A stretch of 64,000 nt of DNA. Origin: Imperialibacter sp963977595 (GTDB lineage: Bacteria > Bacteroidota > Bacteroidia > Cytophagales > Cyclobacteriaceae). Positions 33,553-43,118 of the stretch are shown one piece after another. Each line of letters starts with the position of its first letter. Position 1 is the first letter of the stretch. The translations under genes were made by a program, and so were the position numbers. The stretch is taken from positions 248,001 to 312,000 of the forward strand of contig NZ_CP180355.1 in assembly GCF_048007035.1 (NCBI RefSeq). The letters are read 5' to 3'. The notes under the pieces were generated by a model that saw only the letters and a program-made list of their open reading frames with translations, was not told where the DNA came from and did not search any database.

Positions 33553-34860
33553 TTACTTCCCATTCAAATAGTCAACCGCCAAACTGCTGAGGGCTCTTAC
33601 TCCCAGTTGTAGAGAAGACTCGTCTACATAGTAGGTAGGTGAATGCTGAGACTCGATCTCTTTTCCCGGTGTGCGTACCCCCAGATAAAAGTACAAGCCC
33701 TTAGCGTTTTGTGTCAGAAAGGGGAAATCCTCCGCTCCCATTTCCACGGACGGCGTGATCAGGTTGCCTTCTCCGGTTACTTTCAAAAGTGTGGGCGTCA
33801 TTTTTGTCAGTAGTTCAGGGTCGTTGAAAGTCACAGGATTACTGCCAGAAATGATAACCTCCGCAGTGGCCCCGGAACCCTCTGCAATGCTCTGGGCTGT
33901 TTGACGGATTCGTCGGTGGAAGTCTTCCCGAATCTCAGTATCAAACGTGCGGATAGTACCCAGCATGCGCACTTCGTTGGGTATGATATTGCCTCTCACC
34001 CCGCCTTGAATGCTTCCAATGGTCACAAGCGACAAAGCCTTTGTCATGTCGAGCTGGCGGCTGGGAATCACCTGCAGGCCAATCACAATCTGCGAAGCTA
34101 CAACGATGGGGTCGTTACCCAGCCAGGGGAACGCACCATGCGACTGCTTACCCTTTACAATAATCTCCAATTGATCAGCCCCGGCGCACATGCCATAGGG
34201 GCGTACGCCCAGGGTGCCGGCATCGAACCGTCCGTCGGTATGGAGCGCAAAGACCGCTTCCGGCTGCAGGTCTTTAAAAATACCTTCCTGCATCATCAGC
34301 TCAGCGCCGCCCTCCTCTCCTGCCGGAGCTCCCTCTTCGGCTGGTTGAAAAATGAAAAGGATTGTACCTCTCAGCTGCTTGCGCATGCCGGCCAGCACCT
34401 CCGCCGCACCCATGAGGCAGGCAACATGAGCATCGTGGCCGCAGGCGTGCATCACGCCCACCTCCTGGTCGTTGTAGGTTGTGCGCACTTTCGAAGCAAA
34501 CGGCAGATCCACCTCCTCCACCACCGGCAAGGCGTCCATATCGGCTCTGATGGCTATGACAGGCCCTGGTAGCCCACCTTTCAGTATACCAACCACGCCT
34601 GTGTGGGCTATGCCGGTTGTGACTTCGATGTCGAGTCTTTCCAGGTGTTTGGCCGCAAGCATCGCAGTTCGAAATTCCCGGTTGCTGAGCTCCGGATTTT
34701 GATGAATATCCTCATACCATGATATGACCTTCGGCTCAATGCTGGTCGTTTTTTGGTTGATCTCACTTTGGAAGTCCTTCTTTCCCCTCTGCCCAAAGGC
34801 ACTTGTGGACAAGACTATCAAAAACAGTAGAGTAATACCCGGACTTTGCTTGCAGTGCAT
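33553..34860 (-). CDS. Exported M20 family amidohydrolase
   Basis: ATG 34860 (MHCKQSPGITLLFLIVLSTSAFGQ) gives a signal peptide; a start at 34899 would add residues before it. The zinc-binding motifs ADMDALPV, GVMHACGHDAHVA, PAEEGAPAGEEGGAELM and the C-terminal MGAEDFPFL are complete, as in hippurate/IAA-amino acid hydrolases. It should release carboxylates or amines from amide bonds in the periplasm. Length is 435. On the minus strand, convergent with the CHAP-like gene. Confidence 0.93.
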   Translation of the reverse strand: MHCKQSPGITLLFLIVLSTSAFGQRGKKDFQSEINQKTTSIEPKVISWYEDIHQNPELSNREFRTAMLAAKHLERLDIEVTTGIAHTGVVGILKGGLPGPVIAIRADMDALPVVEEVDLPFASKVRTTYNDQEVGVMHACGHDAHVACLMGAAEVLAGMRKQLRGTILFIFQPAEEGAPAGEEGGAELMMQEGIFKDLQPEAVFALHTDGRFDAGTLGVRPYGMCAGADQLEIIVKGKQSHGAFPWLGNDPIVVASQIVIGLQVIPSRQLDMTKALSLVTIGSIQGGVRGNIIPNEVRMLGTIRTFDTEIREDFHRRIRQTAQSIAEGSGATAEVIISGSNPVTFNDPELLTKMTPTLLKVTGEGNLITPSVEMGAEDFPFLTQNAKGLYFYLGVRTPGKEIESQHSPTYYVDESSLQLGVRALSSLAVDYLNGK

Positions 34861-35001
34861 CTTCTTGGTTTTAAGTATGGTAAGGGTATCAAAGTACAAC
34901 TAAAAGCCAAGTTTGCCTAAAGGGCCGACCCTAAGGGCCCTCGCTGTTCTCAATCAAATATCGCTCCGTACTTTTCGTTATCTTTCACTCAACCTACTAA
35001 C

Positions 35002-35106
35002 ATGGCCAGGCTTCTGATTCTTTGTCTATTGGTCTTCACATATATTAATTCAGCGTCACCCAAATTCTTTCATGTTTTTCAAATAGCCGTTCAAGGAATT
35101 GCCTGA
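35002..35106 (+). pseudogene. Possible remnant: signal peptide of a lost exported gene
   Basis: ATG 35002 opens 34 codons reading MARLLILCLLVFTYINSASP, a credible Sec signal peptide, then FFHVFQIAVQGIA and TGA. Just upstream stands TATCTTTC (34978-34985), a near match to the -7 consensus. It looks like the first part of an exported protein whose remaining part has been deleted. A real short peptide cannot be excluded. Confidence 0.25.
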
Positions 35107-35129
35107 AACAAAACGATTCCCGGGACAGG

Positions 35130-35156
35130 TTGTGTTTCAATTATTATCTATCTTCG
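35130..35156 (+). promoter_or_regulatory. Putative promoter of the esterase-lactonase operon
   Basis: TTG at 35130-35132 and TATCTTCG at 35149-35156 (consensus TAnnTTTG with one change), spacer 16 nt, somewhat short. ATG 35182 follows 25 bp later. Confidence 0.35.
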
Positions 35157-35181
35157 GTAGTTGACATCACCTACTTTTACC

Positions 35182-36354
35182 ATGCACAACACCACCAAAG
35201 CATTACTACTGCTATTCGTCGGTTTATCCATCGCCGGAGCAGCTATAGCGCAAGAGTCCATGCTCTGCCAGGGCCACTACTGGACAGAAGATGAAGCCAA
35301 AGTCAAGATGGCAGATTTTGCCTCTCAATGGACCGACAAGGCTTCCTGGGAAAAGAGAGCCACGCAGATCAGAAAAAACATCATCGACGGGCTACAGCTG
35401 GAAAAGATGCCTGTTCCAAAAGATGGCTTCAAAACCGTTATCACCAATACCCGGGAAATGGACGGCTACATCGTGGAGAATATTGCCATACAAAGCTTTC
35501 CTGGCTTTTATATAACAGGCAACCTCTATCGCCCTGTCCAAAAGGCAGACAAGTACCCCGCCATTCTGAGCGCCCATGGTCATTTTCCTGATGCGAGATT
35601 TTCAATTCCTGTCCAACGAAGGTGCGCCGCCCTTGCCAGAATGGGCGCCATTGTGTTTATGTACGACATGGTAGGGTATTCTGAAAGCACCCAGGTAACA
35701 CATAAAATGCCCATTGCCATGACCTTGCAAACCTGGAACAGCAAACGAGTGCTTGATTACCTTCTTTCCCGGCCCGACGTGGATGCATCCAGGATTGGAA
35801 TGACCGGTGCATCAGGCGGCGGCACGCAGACCTTCATGCTCACGGCTATCGACGACAGGATAAAAGTGGCCGTGCCCGTGGTGCAGGTGTCGGCCCATTT
35901 CTTTGGCGGCTGCGTTTGTGAGAGCGGCATGCCCGTTCACAAAACGGCCACCTTTCAAACCAACAATGTCGAGGTAGCTGCTTTGTGCGCTCCCCGACCC
36001 ATGCTCATGGTATCGGATGGCGCCGACTGGACGAAGAACACATCTTTGGTAGAGTTTCCTTACGTGCAAAGTGTGTACAAAGCATACGGCACAGCGCACT
36101 TGGTTAACAACGTACATTTTGCTGCAGAAAAGCATGACTACGGCGTTTCCAAGAGGATCGTCGCCTACAATTTCTTTGCCGAACACCTTGGTCTTAACTA
36201 TGCCAACCTTCCTTATGAGGATGGCTACAATGAGAGTTTTGTCACCATTTTGCCAGCAGATGATCTTAAAGTTTTCACAGACAAAACACCACGCCCTTCC
36301 GGTGCCCTAAAGGACGATGAAGCCGTGATGAAATATTTAAAAATCGGACAATAA
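35182..36354 (+). CDS. Exported alpha/beta hydrolase (acetyl-xylan-esterase-like)
   Basis: After a signal peptide (to about residue 23) the 390-residue protein has the AXE/dienelactone-hydrolase layout: YPAILSAHGHFPDARF, MYDMVGYSES, DVDASRIGMTGASGGGTQTFMLTAIDDRI with the Ser in G-A-S-G-G, and a His in the final block HDYGVSKRIVAYNFFAEHLGL. It likely removes acetyl or other acyl groups from sugars or polymers outside the cytoplasm. Its stop overlaps the start codon of the lactonase by one base (TAATG), so the two are translated as a unit. Confidence 0.88.
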   Translation: MHNTTKALLLLFVGLSIAGAAIAQESMLCQGHYWTEDEAKVKMADFASQWTDKASWEKRATQIRKNIIDGLQLEKMPVPKDGFKTVITNTREMDGYIVENIAIQSFPGFYITGNLYRPVQKADKYPAILSAHGHFPDARFSIPVQRRCAALARMGAIVFMYDMVGYSESTQVTHKMPIAMTLQTWNSKRVLDYLLSRPDVDASRIGMTGASGGGTQTFMLTAIDDRIKVAVPVVQVSAHFFGGCVCESGMPVHKTATFQTNNVEVAALCAPRPMLMVSDGADWTKNTSLVEFPYVQSVYKAYGTAHLVNNVHFAAEKHDYGVSKRIVAYNFFAEHLGLNYANLPYEDGYNESFVTILPADDLKVFTDKTPRPSGALKDDEAVMKYLKIGQ

Positions 36355-37490
36355 TGAATTACCTGAGCCTCTTACTGCTATCCATTGTGTTCTTTTCCCA
36401 ACCTTCTGTCAGCCAAAAAATGAACAAAACTTATCTTTTCGTCGGCTGCTACACTGAAAAGGTGCCCGGCACAGGCATGTATGTGTTTGAATTTGACAAC
36501 GAAACCTGTTCTTTAAAGGAGGTCAGTAAGATGGAAAACCTCGTCAACGCATCGTTTCTTACTTTGGCTCCTGATGGCAAATTTGTGTATGCCTGCACCG
36601 AAACACAGCTCGAAACACCGGGCAATGTTTCGGCCTATGGTTTCAACGCCGCCAGCGGGCAGCTTTCATTTCTCAACAAGCAATCAGTTGAAGGGCGAAA
36701 CCCAGCCTATGCCATGGTGCATCCTGCGGGCCGGTTTGTGGCCAGTGCCAACTACACAGATGGGGGCGTTTCCGTCTTTGAGCGAAACAACGATGGCAGC
36801 CTGAATCCGGCGGCTCAACATTTCGACATTGAAGGCAAGAGCACCATTCCTGGAAGGCAGGATGAAGCGCATACCCATGCGGCTGTTTTTGATCCGTCTG
36901 GCGATTTCTTGTTTGTGCCGGATCTGGGGTCAGACAAGATCCGTGCCTATGCATTTGACAAAAGCAGCGGAAAGCCTTCCACTTTTAGCAGCGAGCTTAC
37001 TGTCACCACAACGCCAGGCAGCGGCCCCAGGCACCTGGAGTTCCACCCCAATGGAAAGTTTGCCTACTGCGTGGAAGAACTAAGCGGCACTGTCTCAAGC
37101 TACACCTATAGCAAAGGAAAGTTGACCCCAATTGGCAGGGAGTCTACCTACACAGAGAAGTTTGACATCTACGGTGGAGCGGATCTGCATACCTCTCCCG
37201 ACGGCAAGTTCCTTTATGTGTCGAACAGGGTAAGCGAAGAGAACACCATTGCTATTTTCTCCATCGACCAAAAGAGCGGCCAACTGTCACTGGTTGGTCA
37301 TGAGCCTACTTACGGCGACCACCCCCGCAGCTTCGTGATAGATCCCTCAGGCAACTTTTTACTTGTCGCTAATCAGTTTGGCAACAACATCGTTGTGTTC
37401 AAAAGAGACAAAAAGACCGGGCTGTTAACCAAAACAGCCACTGAGGTCCAGGTAAAGCTGCCAGCCAGTTTGAAGATGAGGACTTACTAG
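36354..37490 (+). CDS. Exported lactonase, 7-bladed beta-propeller (Pgl/CYC family)
   Basis: A signal peptide (MNYLSLLLLSIVFFSQPSVSQ) precedes 357 residues of repeated propeller blades, for example VGCYTEKVPGTGMYVFEF, PDGKFVYACTETQ, GPRHLEFHPNGKFAYCVEELSGTVSSY and SPDGKFLYVSNRVSEENTIAIFSID. This is the lactonase family of 6-phosphogluconolactonase (YbhE) and muconolactone-cycloisomerase-like enzymes. In an exported form it probably opens a sugar lactone or another lactone. It is translationally coupled to the esterase. Confidence 0.9.
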   Translation: MNYLSLLLLSIVFFSQPSVSQKMNKTYLFVGCYTEKVPGTGMYVFEFDNETCSLKEVSKMENLVNASFLTLAPDGKFVYACTETQLETPGNVSAYGFNAASGQLSFLNKQSVEGRNPAYAMVHPAGRFVASANYTDGGVSVFERNNDGSLNPAAQHFDIEGKSTIPGRQDEAHTHAAVFDPSGDFLFVPDLGSDKIRAYAFDKSSGKPSTFSSELTVTTTPGSGPRHLEFHPNGKFAYCVEELSGTVSSYTYSKGKLTPIGRESTYTEKFDIYGGADLHTSPDGKFLYVSNRVSEENTIAIFSIDQKSGQLSLVGHEPTYGDHPRSFVIDPSGNFLLVANQFGNNIVVFKRDKKTGLLTKTATEVQVKLPASLKMRTY

Positions 37491-37508
37491 TTGGCGAACA
37501 CAACCAGC

Positions 37509-38474
37509 TCACCTGATGGCAATAGGCCTCCCGGGTGAGCCGGTTGCCCCTTTGAACCGAATAGGGGTAAATACAAAAAGAAACTCATAGGCTTTGTCCT
37601 CCTGCAAACTCTCGAAAGTCATCCACTCAAGGTTGAAAATGCCATTTTTCATGGTCAGTTCTATATGGGCATTGAAAATGTCGCCATCCATGATTGCATC
37701 CGACCCTACCATACATGGCTTCTTTGTGATGATCCAGTCAACCACCTCACGACTCACAAAAGGTCGCTTGCCACTCATGGCAAACTCAGTGGGCCAATGT
37801 CTCCACCATCCAAAGTTGAAGAGCAAAGCATCGCCCGGCGTTATAGACTCTTCCGTAATGCCCTGGCGTTTCAAGGCAGCTTTTACTTCAGCCAGGGAAA
37901 CTTCATACCCTTCGGCCAGTGTGGGAACTCCTTTCAGCCCGGCAATATCAACAAGCACACCTCTGGTTACAATTGGCTTCACATTCTCAACACCCAGCTT
38001 CTGCAATCCAAACGGGTTCTTCATGTCTGCCGTACTATAGCCGTTGTAGAAAACCTCTGTGGTCGTGCCGTCGGCCATTTTCACCTGCTGGCCTACATGG
38101 CCGGGGCCATCAAACTGCGTGCCTACCTGACCGAGCGACCCGGCAATATATTCGTCGTTGAACACCTGCCCGTTTCTCCCCTCTGGACCATACGTCGGAA
38201 ATGAAGGAATAAGCAGATTGTAACTGCGATTGTCAGGAATGCTCATCTCGTTTTCATAGGGCTGGCCCAGTTCATACACCTTTCCTGTCTTCACCATCGT
38301 CATCGCTTGTAACACCTTTTCAGGGGTAATCCAGTTGGAGCCGCCAGCCTGATCGCCAGCGCCCCAGATCGGATGTGGCCACCATGGCCCCTGCTCCCGG
38401 GTCTGGGAAAATGAAGCAAATGATAAAGTGAACAGAAAAGCTGCAGAAAGGAGTTGTTTTGCGTGTGGTTTCAT
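37509..38474 (-). CDS. Exported cyclase family protein (kynurenine-formamidase fold)
   Basis: After the signal peptide (to about residue 23), the motif QVGTQFDGPGHVGQ replaces the usual H-x-G-T-H-x-D-x-P-x-H, so two of the metal ligands differ as in a known secreted subgroup. The signature PFVSREVVDWIITKKPCMVGSDA and GDALLFNFGWWRHW are intact. The fold hydrolyses or cyclises small amides and lactones. Function in this organism is unknown. Its stop lies 19 bp from that of the lactonase; the two converge. Confidence 0.9.
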   Translation of the reverse strand: MKPHAKQLLSAAFLFTLSFASFSQTREQGPWWPHPIWGAGDQAGGSNWITPEKVLQAMTMVKTGKVYELGQPYENEMSIPDNRSYNLLIPSFPTYGPEGRNGQVFNDEYIAGSLGQVGTQFDGPGHVGQQVKMADGTTTEVFYNGYSTADMKNPFGLQKLGVENVKPIVTRGVLVDIAGLKGVPTLAEGYEVSLAEVKAALKRQGITEESITPGDALLFNFGWWRHWPTEFAMSGKRPFVSREVVDWIITKKPCMVGSDAIMDGDIFNAHIELTMKNGIFNLEWMTFESLQEDKAYEFLFVFTPIRFKGATGSPGRPIAIR

Positions 38475-38669
38475 AACTGTAGGGGCTAAATATTTTACCT
38501 AATGCTACGAAAAAGGATTAGCGATTCGAAAGATCAATGCATCAAATAGGCAGGGTAAAATGGTTCTCAAACAGAAGACTGAGGTCAAAACCCGTGCCTG
38601 GTAAACACTGATGACTAGAATTTGATTGAATTCGACTATATTAATGCACCAAACTATTTACCAAGCCTA

Positions 38670-40238
38670 ATGAACAAGCCCCTCAGCATAAGTCTCGTCG
38701 GCATGGCATTACTCCTGACCCTGGCAGGTTGTGAGGAGCCGGTCAAAGAATCAAAAAAGCCTAATATCATCTATATTCTGGCAGATGACATGGGATATGG
38801 AGACGTGACGGCGTTTAATGAGCAAAGTAAAATTCCCACACCTCATATTGATAAGCTGGCCGGTGAGGGCATGATGTTCACCGACGCCCACTCGGGGTCT
38901 GGCGTTTGCACACCCACGAGGTACGGCATCCTCACTGGCAGATATAGCTGGCGAACAAAAATGAAGCAGGGCGTGCTGGTTGGCAACTCAAAACCTTTGA
39001 TACCAAACGACAGAAGCACGGTAGGCCCCATGCTGCAAAAAAATGGCTACTATACCGCCTTTGTCGGTAAGTGGCATCTTGGTTGGAATTGGGGCCTCAA
39101 AGACAACCAGGCCGATACAAATGACTGGTCGGTTGATTTTGCGAATATCGATTACACTAAGCCAATAAAAAACTCACCCAAAGAACGTGGCTTTGACTTT
39201 TCATTTGGGCATCCCGCATCGCTCGACATGTCGCCCTATGTGTATGTAGAAAACGGCATGGTAACAGCCGTTCCCGACACCACAACGGTGAATACGGGAG
39301 AGTATTCGTGGTGGAGGGAAGGCCCTACCGGCTCCGACTTCGTTCACGAAGAGGTCACCCCTAAGTATTTCAACAAAGCCATGGAATTGATCGAAGACCG
39401 TGCGCTTTCTGACAAACCGTTTTTCTTATACCTGGCATTGCCATCACCACATACGCCCATTTTACCTACAAAAGAATGGCAGGAAAAGAGCGGTTTGAAC
39501 CCGTATGGCGACTTTGTGATGATGATTGACGACCATGTAGGCAAGTTGCTCCAAACCATAAAGACGGCGGGTATTGAGGGAAATACGTTGGTCATCTTCA
39601 CCAGCGACAATGGCTTTGCTCCCTACGCCAACGCTGAGCTGCTCGAATCGAAAGGTCATTACCCAAGCGGGCCTTTTCGGGGCTACAAAGCCGATATCTT
39701 TGAAGGGGGCCACCGCATTCCATTTATCGCTAAATGGCCGGGTGTTATTCAGCCGGGCAGCGTTTCCAGCCAAACCATCTGCCTGACAGACCTGATGGCT
39801 ACCTGTGCCGACATCGCAGGGCACAAGCTGGCACCAAATGAAGGAGAAGACAGCTACAGCCTGTTACCAATTTTCAAACAGGCAGTTTCATCGGAACCAT
39901 TGAGGGAAGGCACTGTTCATCACTCCATGAACGGCAGCTTTGCTATTCGTCGGGGCCCGTGGAAACTTATTTTATGCCCGGACTCTGGTGGATGGAGTGA
40001 TCCAAAACCGCAAGATTCGGTGGCTGTGGCCGGACTTCCTGCCATACAACTCTATCACTTAGACAGTGATCCGGGAGAAAAGCGTAACCTGGAAGCAGTG
40101 CAGCCAGAAAAGGTGGCTGAGTTAAAGGCTTTGCTCGCAAAGTACATTGAAAATGGCAGGAGCACTGCCGGGGAAACTCAGAAAAATGATTCATACGAAG
40201 GGGAATGGGTACAAGTAAATTTTATAAAACAGCCTTAA
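38670..40238 (+). CDS. Sulfatase, lipoprotein (formylglycine-dependent)
   Basis: ATG 38670 gives a lipoprotein signal with lipobox LAGC (Cys21). The metal-binding start PNIIYILADDMGYGD and the modification motif C80-T-P-T-R84 show that Cys80 becomes formylglycine. FVGKWHLGW and the calcium region HTPILPTKEWQEKSG are typical of type I sulfatases. Length 522 residues. It removes sulfate esters from a glycan or small molecule at the envelope. The substrate cannot be told. The activating enzyme (anSME or FGE) is not in this window. The GNAT gene follows by 9 bp and may be co-transcribed. Confidence 0.93.
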   Translation: MNKPLSISLVGMALLLTLAGCEEPVKESKKPNIIYILADDMGYGDVTAFNEQSKIPTPHIDKLAGEGMMFTDAHSGSGVCTPTRYGILTGRYSWRTKMKQGVLVGNSKPLIPNDRSTVGPMLQKNGYYTAFVGKWHLGWNWGLKDNQADTNDWSVDFANIDYTKPIKNSPKERGFDFSFGHPASLDMSPYVYVENGMVTAVPDTTTVNTGEYSWWREGPTGSDFVHEEVTPKYFNKAMELIEDRALSDKPFFLYLALPSPHTPILPTKEWQEKSGLNPYGDFVMMIDDHVGKLLQTIKTAGIEGNTLVIFTSDNGFAPYANAELLESKGHYPSGPFRGYKADIFEGGHRIPFIAKWPGVIQPGSVSSQTICLTDLMATCADIAGHKLAPNEGEDSYSLLPIFKQAVSSEPLREGTVHHSMNGSFAIRRGPWKLILCPDSGGWSDPKPQDSVAVAGLPAIQLYHLDSDPGEKRNLEAVQPEKVAELKALLAKYIENGRSTAGETQKNDSYEGEWVQVNFIKQP

Positions 40239-40247
40239 CACAAGGAT

Positions 40248-40691
40248 ATGCCATACTACATCGACATCGTCCATAAAAGTGAATACGCCAACATCGTTGC
40301 GCTGTGGGAAGCTTCCGTAAGGGTAAGCCATACATTTTTGACCGAGGAAGATATCCAGTTTTTCAAACCCCTGATACTAAATAGCTACCTTGACCAGGTC
40401 AAACTTTTTTGCGCCCGCAACGAAGACAATAAAATCGTAGGCTTTCTGGGGGTCGCCAAAGGAAAAATAGAAATGATGTTTGTCCACCCACATTATATGA
40501 ACCGTGGCATTGGACGAAGGCTAATCAGGTATTCGATTGACAAATTGGATGCAACCAAGGTGGATGTGAACGAACAGAATCCCAAAGCCCAAAGCTTCTA
40601 CGAGTACTTTGGTTTCAAAGCTGTCGGACGCTCAAGACTTGATGGCACCGGAAAGCCCTATCCAATCATTCATATGGAGCTTTCACGATAA
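40248..40691 (+). CDS. GNAT family N-acetyltransferase
   Basis: The 147-residue protein contains DNKIVGFLGVAKGKIEMMFVHPHYMNRGIGRRLIRYSI, where the pyrophosphate loop R-G-I-G-R/K is clear, and the closing EQNPKAQSFYEYFGFKAVGRS. It transfers acetyl groups from acetyl-CoA; the acceptor is unknown. Cytosolic. It starts 9 bp after the sulfatase stop and is followed, after 58 bp, by the Crp/Fnr gene. Confidence 0.93.
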   Translation: MPYYIDIVHKSEYANIVALWEASVRVSHTFLTEEDIQFFKPLILNSYLDQVKLFCARNEDNKIVGFLGVAKGKIEMMFVHPHYMNRGIGRRLIRYSIDKLDATKVDVNEQNPKAQSFYEYFGFKAVGRSRLDGTGKPYPIIHMELSR

Positions 40692-40749
40692 ACTGGGCTA
40701 CTGATCGGTCTGCAACAAACAACACTTCAAAACCCGGCGATCATTTATC

Positions 40750-41319
40750 ATGACGGAACTTGAAAAGTATATCCAGTCTTTTTTTGGTGTCACCATCGAA
40801 GACGCCGCCAAAATAAGTGAGTGGTTCACGCCGATCACATTGAAAAAGGGGGACTACTACCTCCATGCCGGGCGCTATTCCGACCGAATGGGTTTTGTGC
40901 AATCGGGCATTCTTAGAGAATACTTTGACACCGGGGAAAAGGAGGTGACCAAATGGATCTCTACGAAAGGCTATTTCGCTGTGGACCTGGCTAGCTTCCT
41001 TTTTGACAAAACGGCCCGCTGGAATATGCAGGCACTGGTTGATACTGAAATGTATGTGATCGACAAGGCAAAGTATCGTGAGCTTGGCAAGTTTATCCCC
41101 CGGTGGACGGAGCTTGAAAAGCTTTTCATTGCCAAATGTTTCACCGTACTGGAGGATCGGGTGGTTGCCCACCTCTCTATGACCGCCGAAGAACGCTATC
41201 AGCAGCTCTTCCATTTCAACAAAGAGCTTTTCAACCTCGTGCCGCTCCAATACCTGGCCTCTATGCTGGGCATGACCCCCGAGACCCTGAGCCGGTTGAG
41301 AAAAAAGTCGGTCGACTGA
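40750..41319 (+). CDS. Crp/Fnr family transcriptional regulator
   Basis: Residues about 20-115 form a cyclic-nucleotide-binding-like barrel (LKKGDYYLHAGRYSDRMGFVQSGILREYF, WISTKGYFAVDLASFLF). Residues about 130-189 form the helix-turn-helix region (AEERYQQLFHFNKELFNLVPLQYLASMLGMTPETLSRLRKK). The pattern belongs to short Bacteroidota Crp-like regulators of about 190 residues without iron-sulphur cysteines. Its ligand is unknown. It probably regulates the adjoining genes. Next comes the frameshifted SRPBCC gene, 73 bp downstream. Confidence 0.9.
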   Translation: MTELEKYIQSFFGVTIEDAAKISEWFTPITLKKGDYYLHAGRYSDRMGFVQSGILREYFDTGEKEVTKWISTKGYFAVDLASFLFDKTARWNMQALVDTEMYVIDKAKYRELGKFIPRWTELEKLFIAKCFTVLEDRVVAHLSMTAEERYQQLFHFNKELFNLVPLQYLASMLGMTPETLSRLRKKSVD

Positions 41320-41392
41320 CTTCTTGATATAGATCAAGCGCACGTGTTGGTTTAGCCCTGACCTTTGTCAGGTACTCTAAAACAACATAGTA

Positions 41393-41826
41393 ATGAAAAG
41401 CATCAACGAAAAGGCTCCGGTAAAATGTCGCAAAGAAATCATCATCAACTCGCCGGCCACCAGGTATGGAAGCTTCTTACATCGATCAGCAGCTGGCCTG
41501 CCTGGAACCCTGAAGTATCATTTGCAGCAATGACCGGGCCACTGGCACCTGGCACATCCTTCGATTGGAAAACTGGCGGGACAAAAATTCATTCGACACT
41601 CCACACCGTTAACCGGGAAAGAGAACTCGGTTGGACGGGCAAAGTGATGGGGATCTCCGCCATTCACAACTGGGAGCTGGAAGCTGTCGGCCCGGCGACG
41701 AAAGTAACCGTGAAAGAGAGTATGGAAGGATTATTGGCCAGTTTGCTGAAGGGTTCTTTCAACAAAACCCTGGAAAAGGGCATGATGGCCTGGTTGGAAG
41801 CAATGAAAAAGGCATGCGAGAAGTAA
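41393..41826 (+). pseudogene. SRPBCC family gene with a frameshift
   Basis: ATG 41393 reads MKSINEKAPVKCRKEIIINSPAT and then, around 41460-41466 (gccaccaggtatgg), the family sequence continues only in another frame, as VWKLLTSISSWPAWNPEVSF... to the stop at 41826. Together they make a normal SRPBCC protein of about 144 residues (SPA[T/x]xVWKLLTxIxxWPxWN). One base is missing or extra, so either the gene is broken or the sequence has an error. The rest is intact and uninterrupted, which favours a recent event or an error. Confidence 0.8.
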
Positions 41827-41934
41827 CCGTGCAGTTCTTTCAATTCATTTGCCACCCGCTAACCAGCTATCAATTCCTCGTAGGTTGTGTTCAAATTTTT
41901 CATTATCATTAATGGACACTCTACCTACTTAAAA

Positions 41935-42888
41935 ATGAACACAACTTTCAAACGACAGCTATGGCTATGTTTGTGCCTGCTTGCAACGATAACGGCCTCC
42001 GCTCAGCAGATTTCCAAGGCAGACCTGATCTTTCTTACGCCCGAATGGAAAGGTGAGCGCTTTGACGACGGTCGCCCCAAGGTGCCCGATGCACTTCTGA
42101 AACGGATGAAACTGGTCACCCTCGAAGAGGCCTGGGCAGTGCTTAGAAATGAGAACTACAAATACCAGTATGCCGACGGCTGGGTGACCATCAACCCCGA
42201 TAGTGTACTGGTGGGCAGGGCCTTAACCGCCACGTTTATGCCCGGCCGCCCTGACATTCATCGGGTGCTTGACAAAAAAGGCCATGAAAAGGATGGCCGG
42301 ATCAAGTCGCAAAACTCCTGGCCTGTCGATATGCTGGTAAAAGGCGATGTGTATGTGGTCGATCAGTTTGGTGCGCATGTGGACGGCCCTACAATTGGCG
42401 ACAACCTTGGCAATTCTATCTTCACCAAGTCAGGCAACGGCATCGTGTACGACGGGGCCATCCGGGACATCAATGGTCTGAAGGAAATTGGCGGGTTCAC
42501 CTCCTTTTTCCGTACCTATCACCCCTCTCACCATTTAAACAACCCGGACGGAGCACTTAACACTACTTTGGTTGGCATCAACCAACCCACCCGCATTGGC
42601 ATGGCCACGGTGATGCCGGGCGACGTGGTGCTTGGCAGAGACGGTGGCGTGCTCTTTATCCCGCCTCACCTGGCTGAACAAGTGGTGAAGGTAAGCGAAA
42701 TAGTAAGACTGAGGGACATGTTTGGTCACCAGCGCCTTCGGGAGCAAAAATATACAGCAGGGCAAATCGACACCCGCTGGTCTGACGAAATAGAAAAGGA
42801 CTTTTCGCAATGGCTCAATGAGCATATAGACGAACTACCCGTTCCAAAAGAACAAATCCAGGAATTGTTGAAAACCAGAACCTGGTAG
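41935..42888 (+). CDS. Exported RraA-like aldolase
   Basis: ATG 41935 (MNTTFKRQLWLCLCLLATITASAQQ) gives a signal peptide; other starts add non-signal residues. The RraA core has DVYVVDQFGAHVDGPTIGDNLGNSIF and the active-site DGAIRDINGL with the R-D pair kept. The C-terminal part is an extension of about 60 residues. In cytosolic relatives (4-hydroxy-4-methyl-2-oxoglutarate aldolase) this splits 2-oxo acids to pyruvate; others (RraA) lack catalysis. Exported relatives are common in Bacteroidota. It precedes the MR_MLE dehydratase by 230 bp, on the same strand. Confidence 0.88.
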   Translation: MNTTFKRQLWLCLCLLATITASAQQISKADLIFLTPEWKGERFDDGRPKVPDALLKRMKLVTLEEAWAVLRNENYKYQYADGWVTINPDSVLVGRALTATFMPGRPDIHRVLDKKGHEKDGRIKSQNSWPVDMLVKGDVYVVDQFGAHVDGPTIGDNLGNSIFTKSGNGIVYDGAIRDINGLKEIGGFTSFFRTYHPSHHLNNPDGALNTTLVGINQPTRIGMATVMPGDVVLGRDGGVLFIPPHLAEQVVKVSEIVRLRDMFGHQRLREQKYTAGQIDTRWSDEIEKDFSQWLNEHIDELPVPKEQIQELLKTRTW

Positions 42889-43118
42889 ATTAACCTCCCT
42901 TGAAAGGCTGCAAGGTTAGACGGCAACAGAATTATCGATGCGAGACTTGTCAATAAGGGAGGGTTGGGCGAAAAATTGGCGAGCGGATGAGCGTCAAGGC
43001 CTGGAGCGTTAATTTTTCTATGATTTTTGCTTACTTTTCATCTATAGGAAAACAGTCCGCAGAAGCGGTAAGAGCCCGCCCGGCTTGAGGGCAAACACTA
43101 CTAAAAACTACACCAACT

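Larger units (their letters stand above)
34861..35181. other. Divergent intergenic region with a signal-peptide-only ORF
   Basis: Between the divergent M20 and esterase genes. It holds a 34-codon ORF at 35002-35106 and the promoter at 35130-35156. No other gene. Confidence 0.5.

Noticed and set aside
41365..41826. The frame starting at 41365 as a complete SRPBCC protein
   Set aside because: Its first 30 residues (QHSNEKHQRKGSGKMSQRN) are not SRPBCC-like; the natural start is in another frame at 41393.
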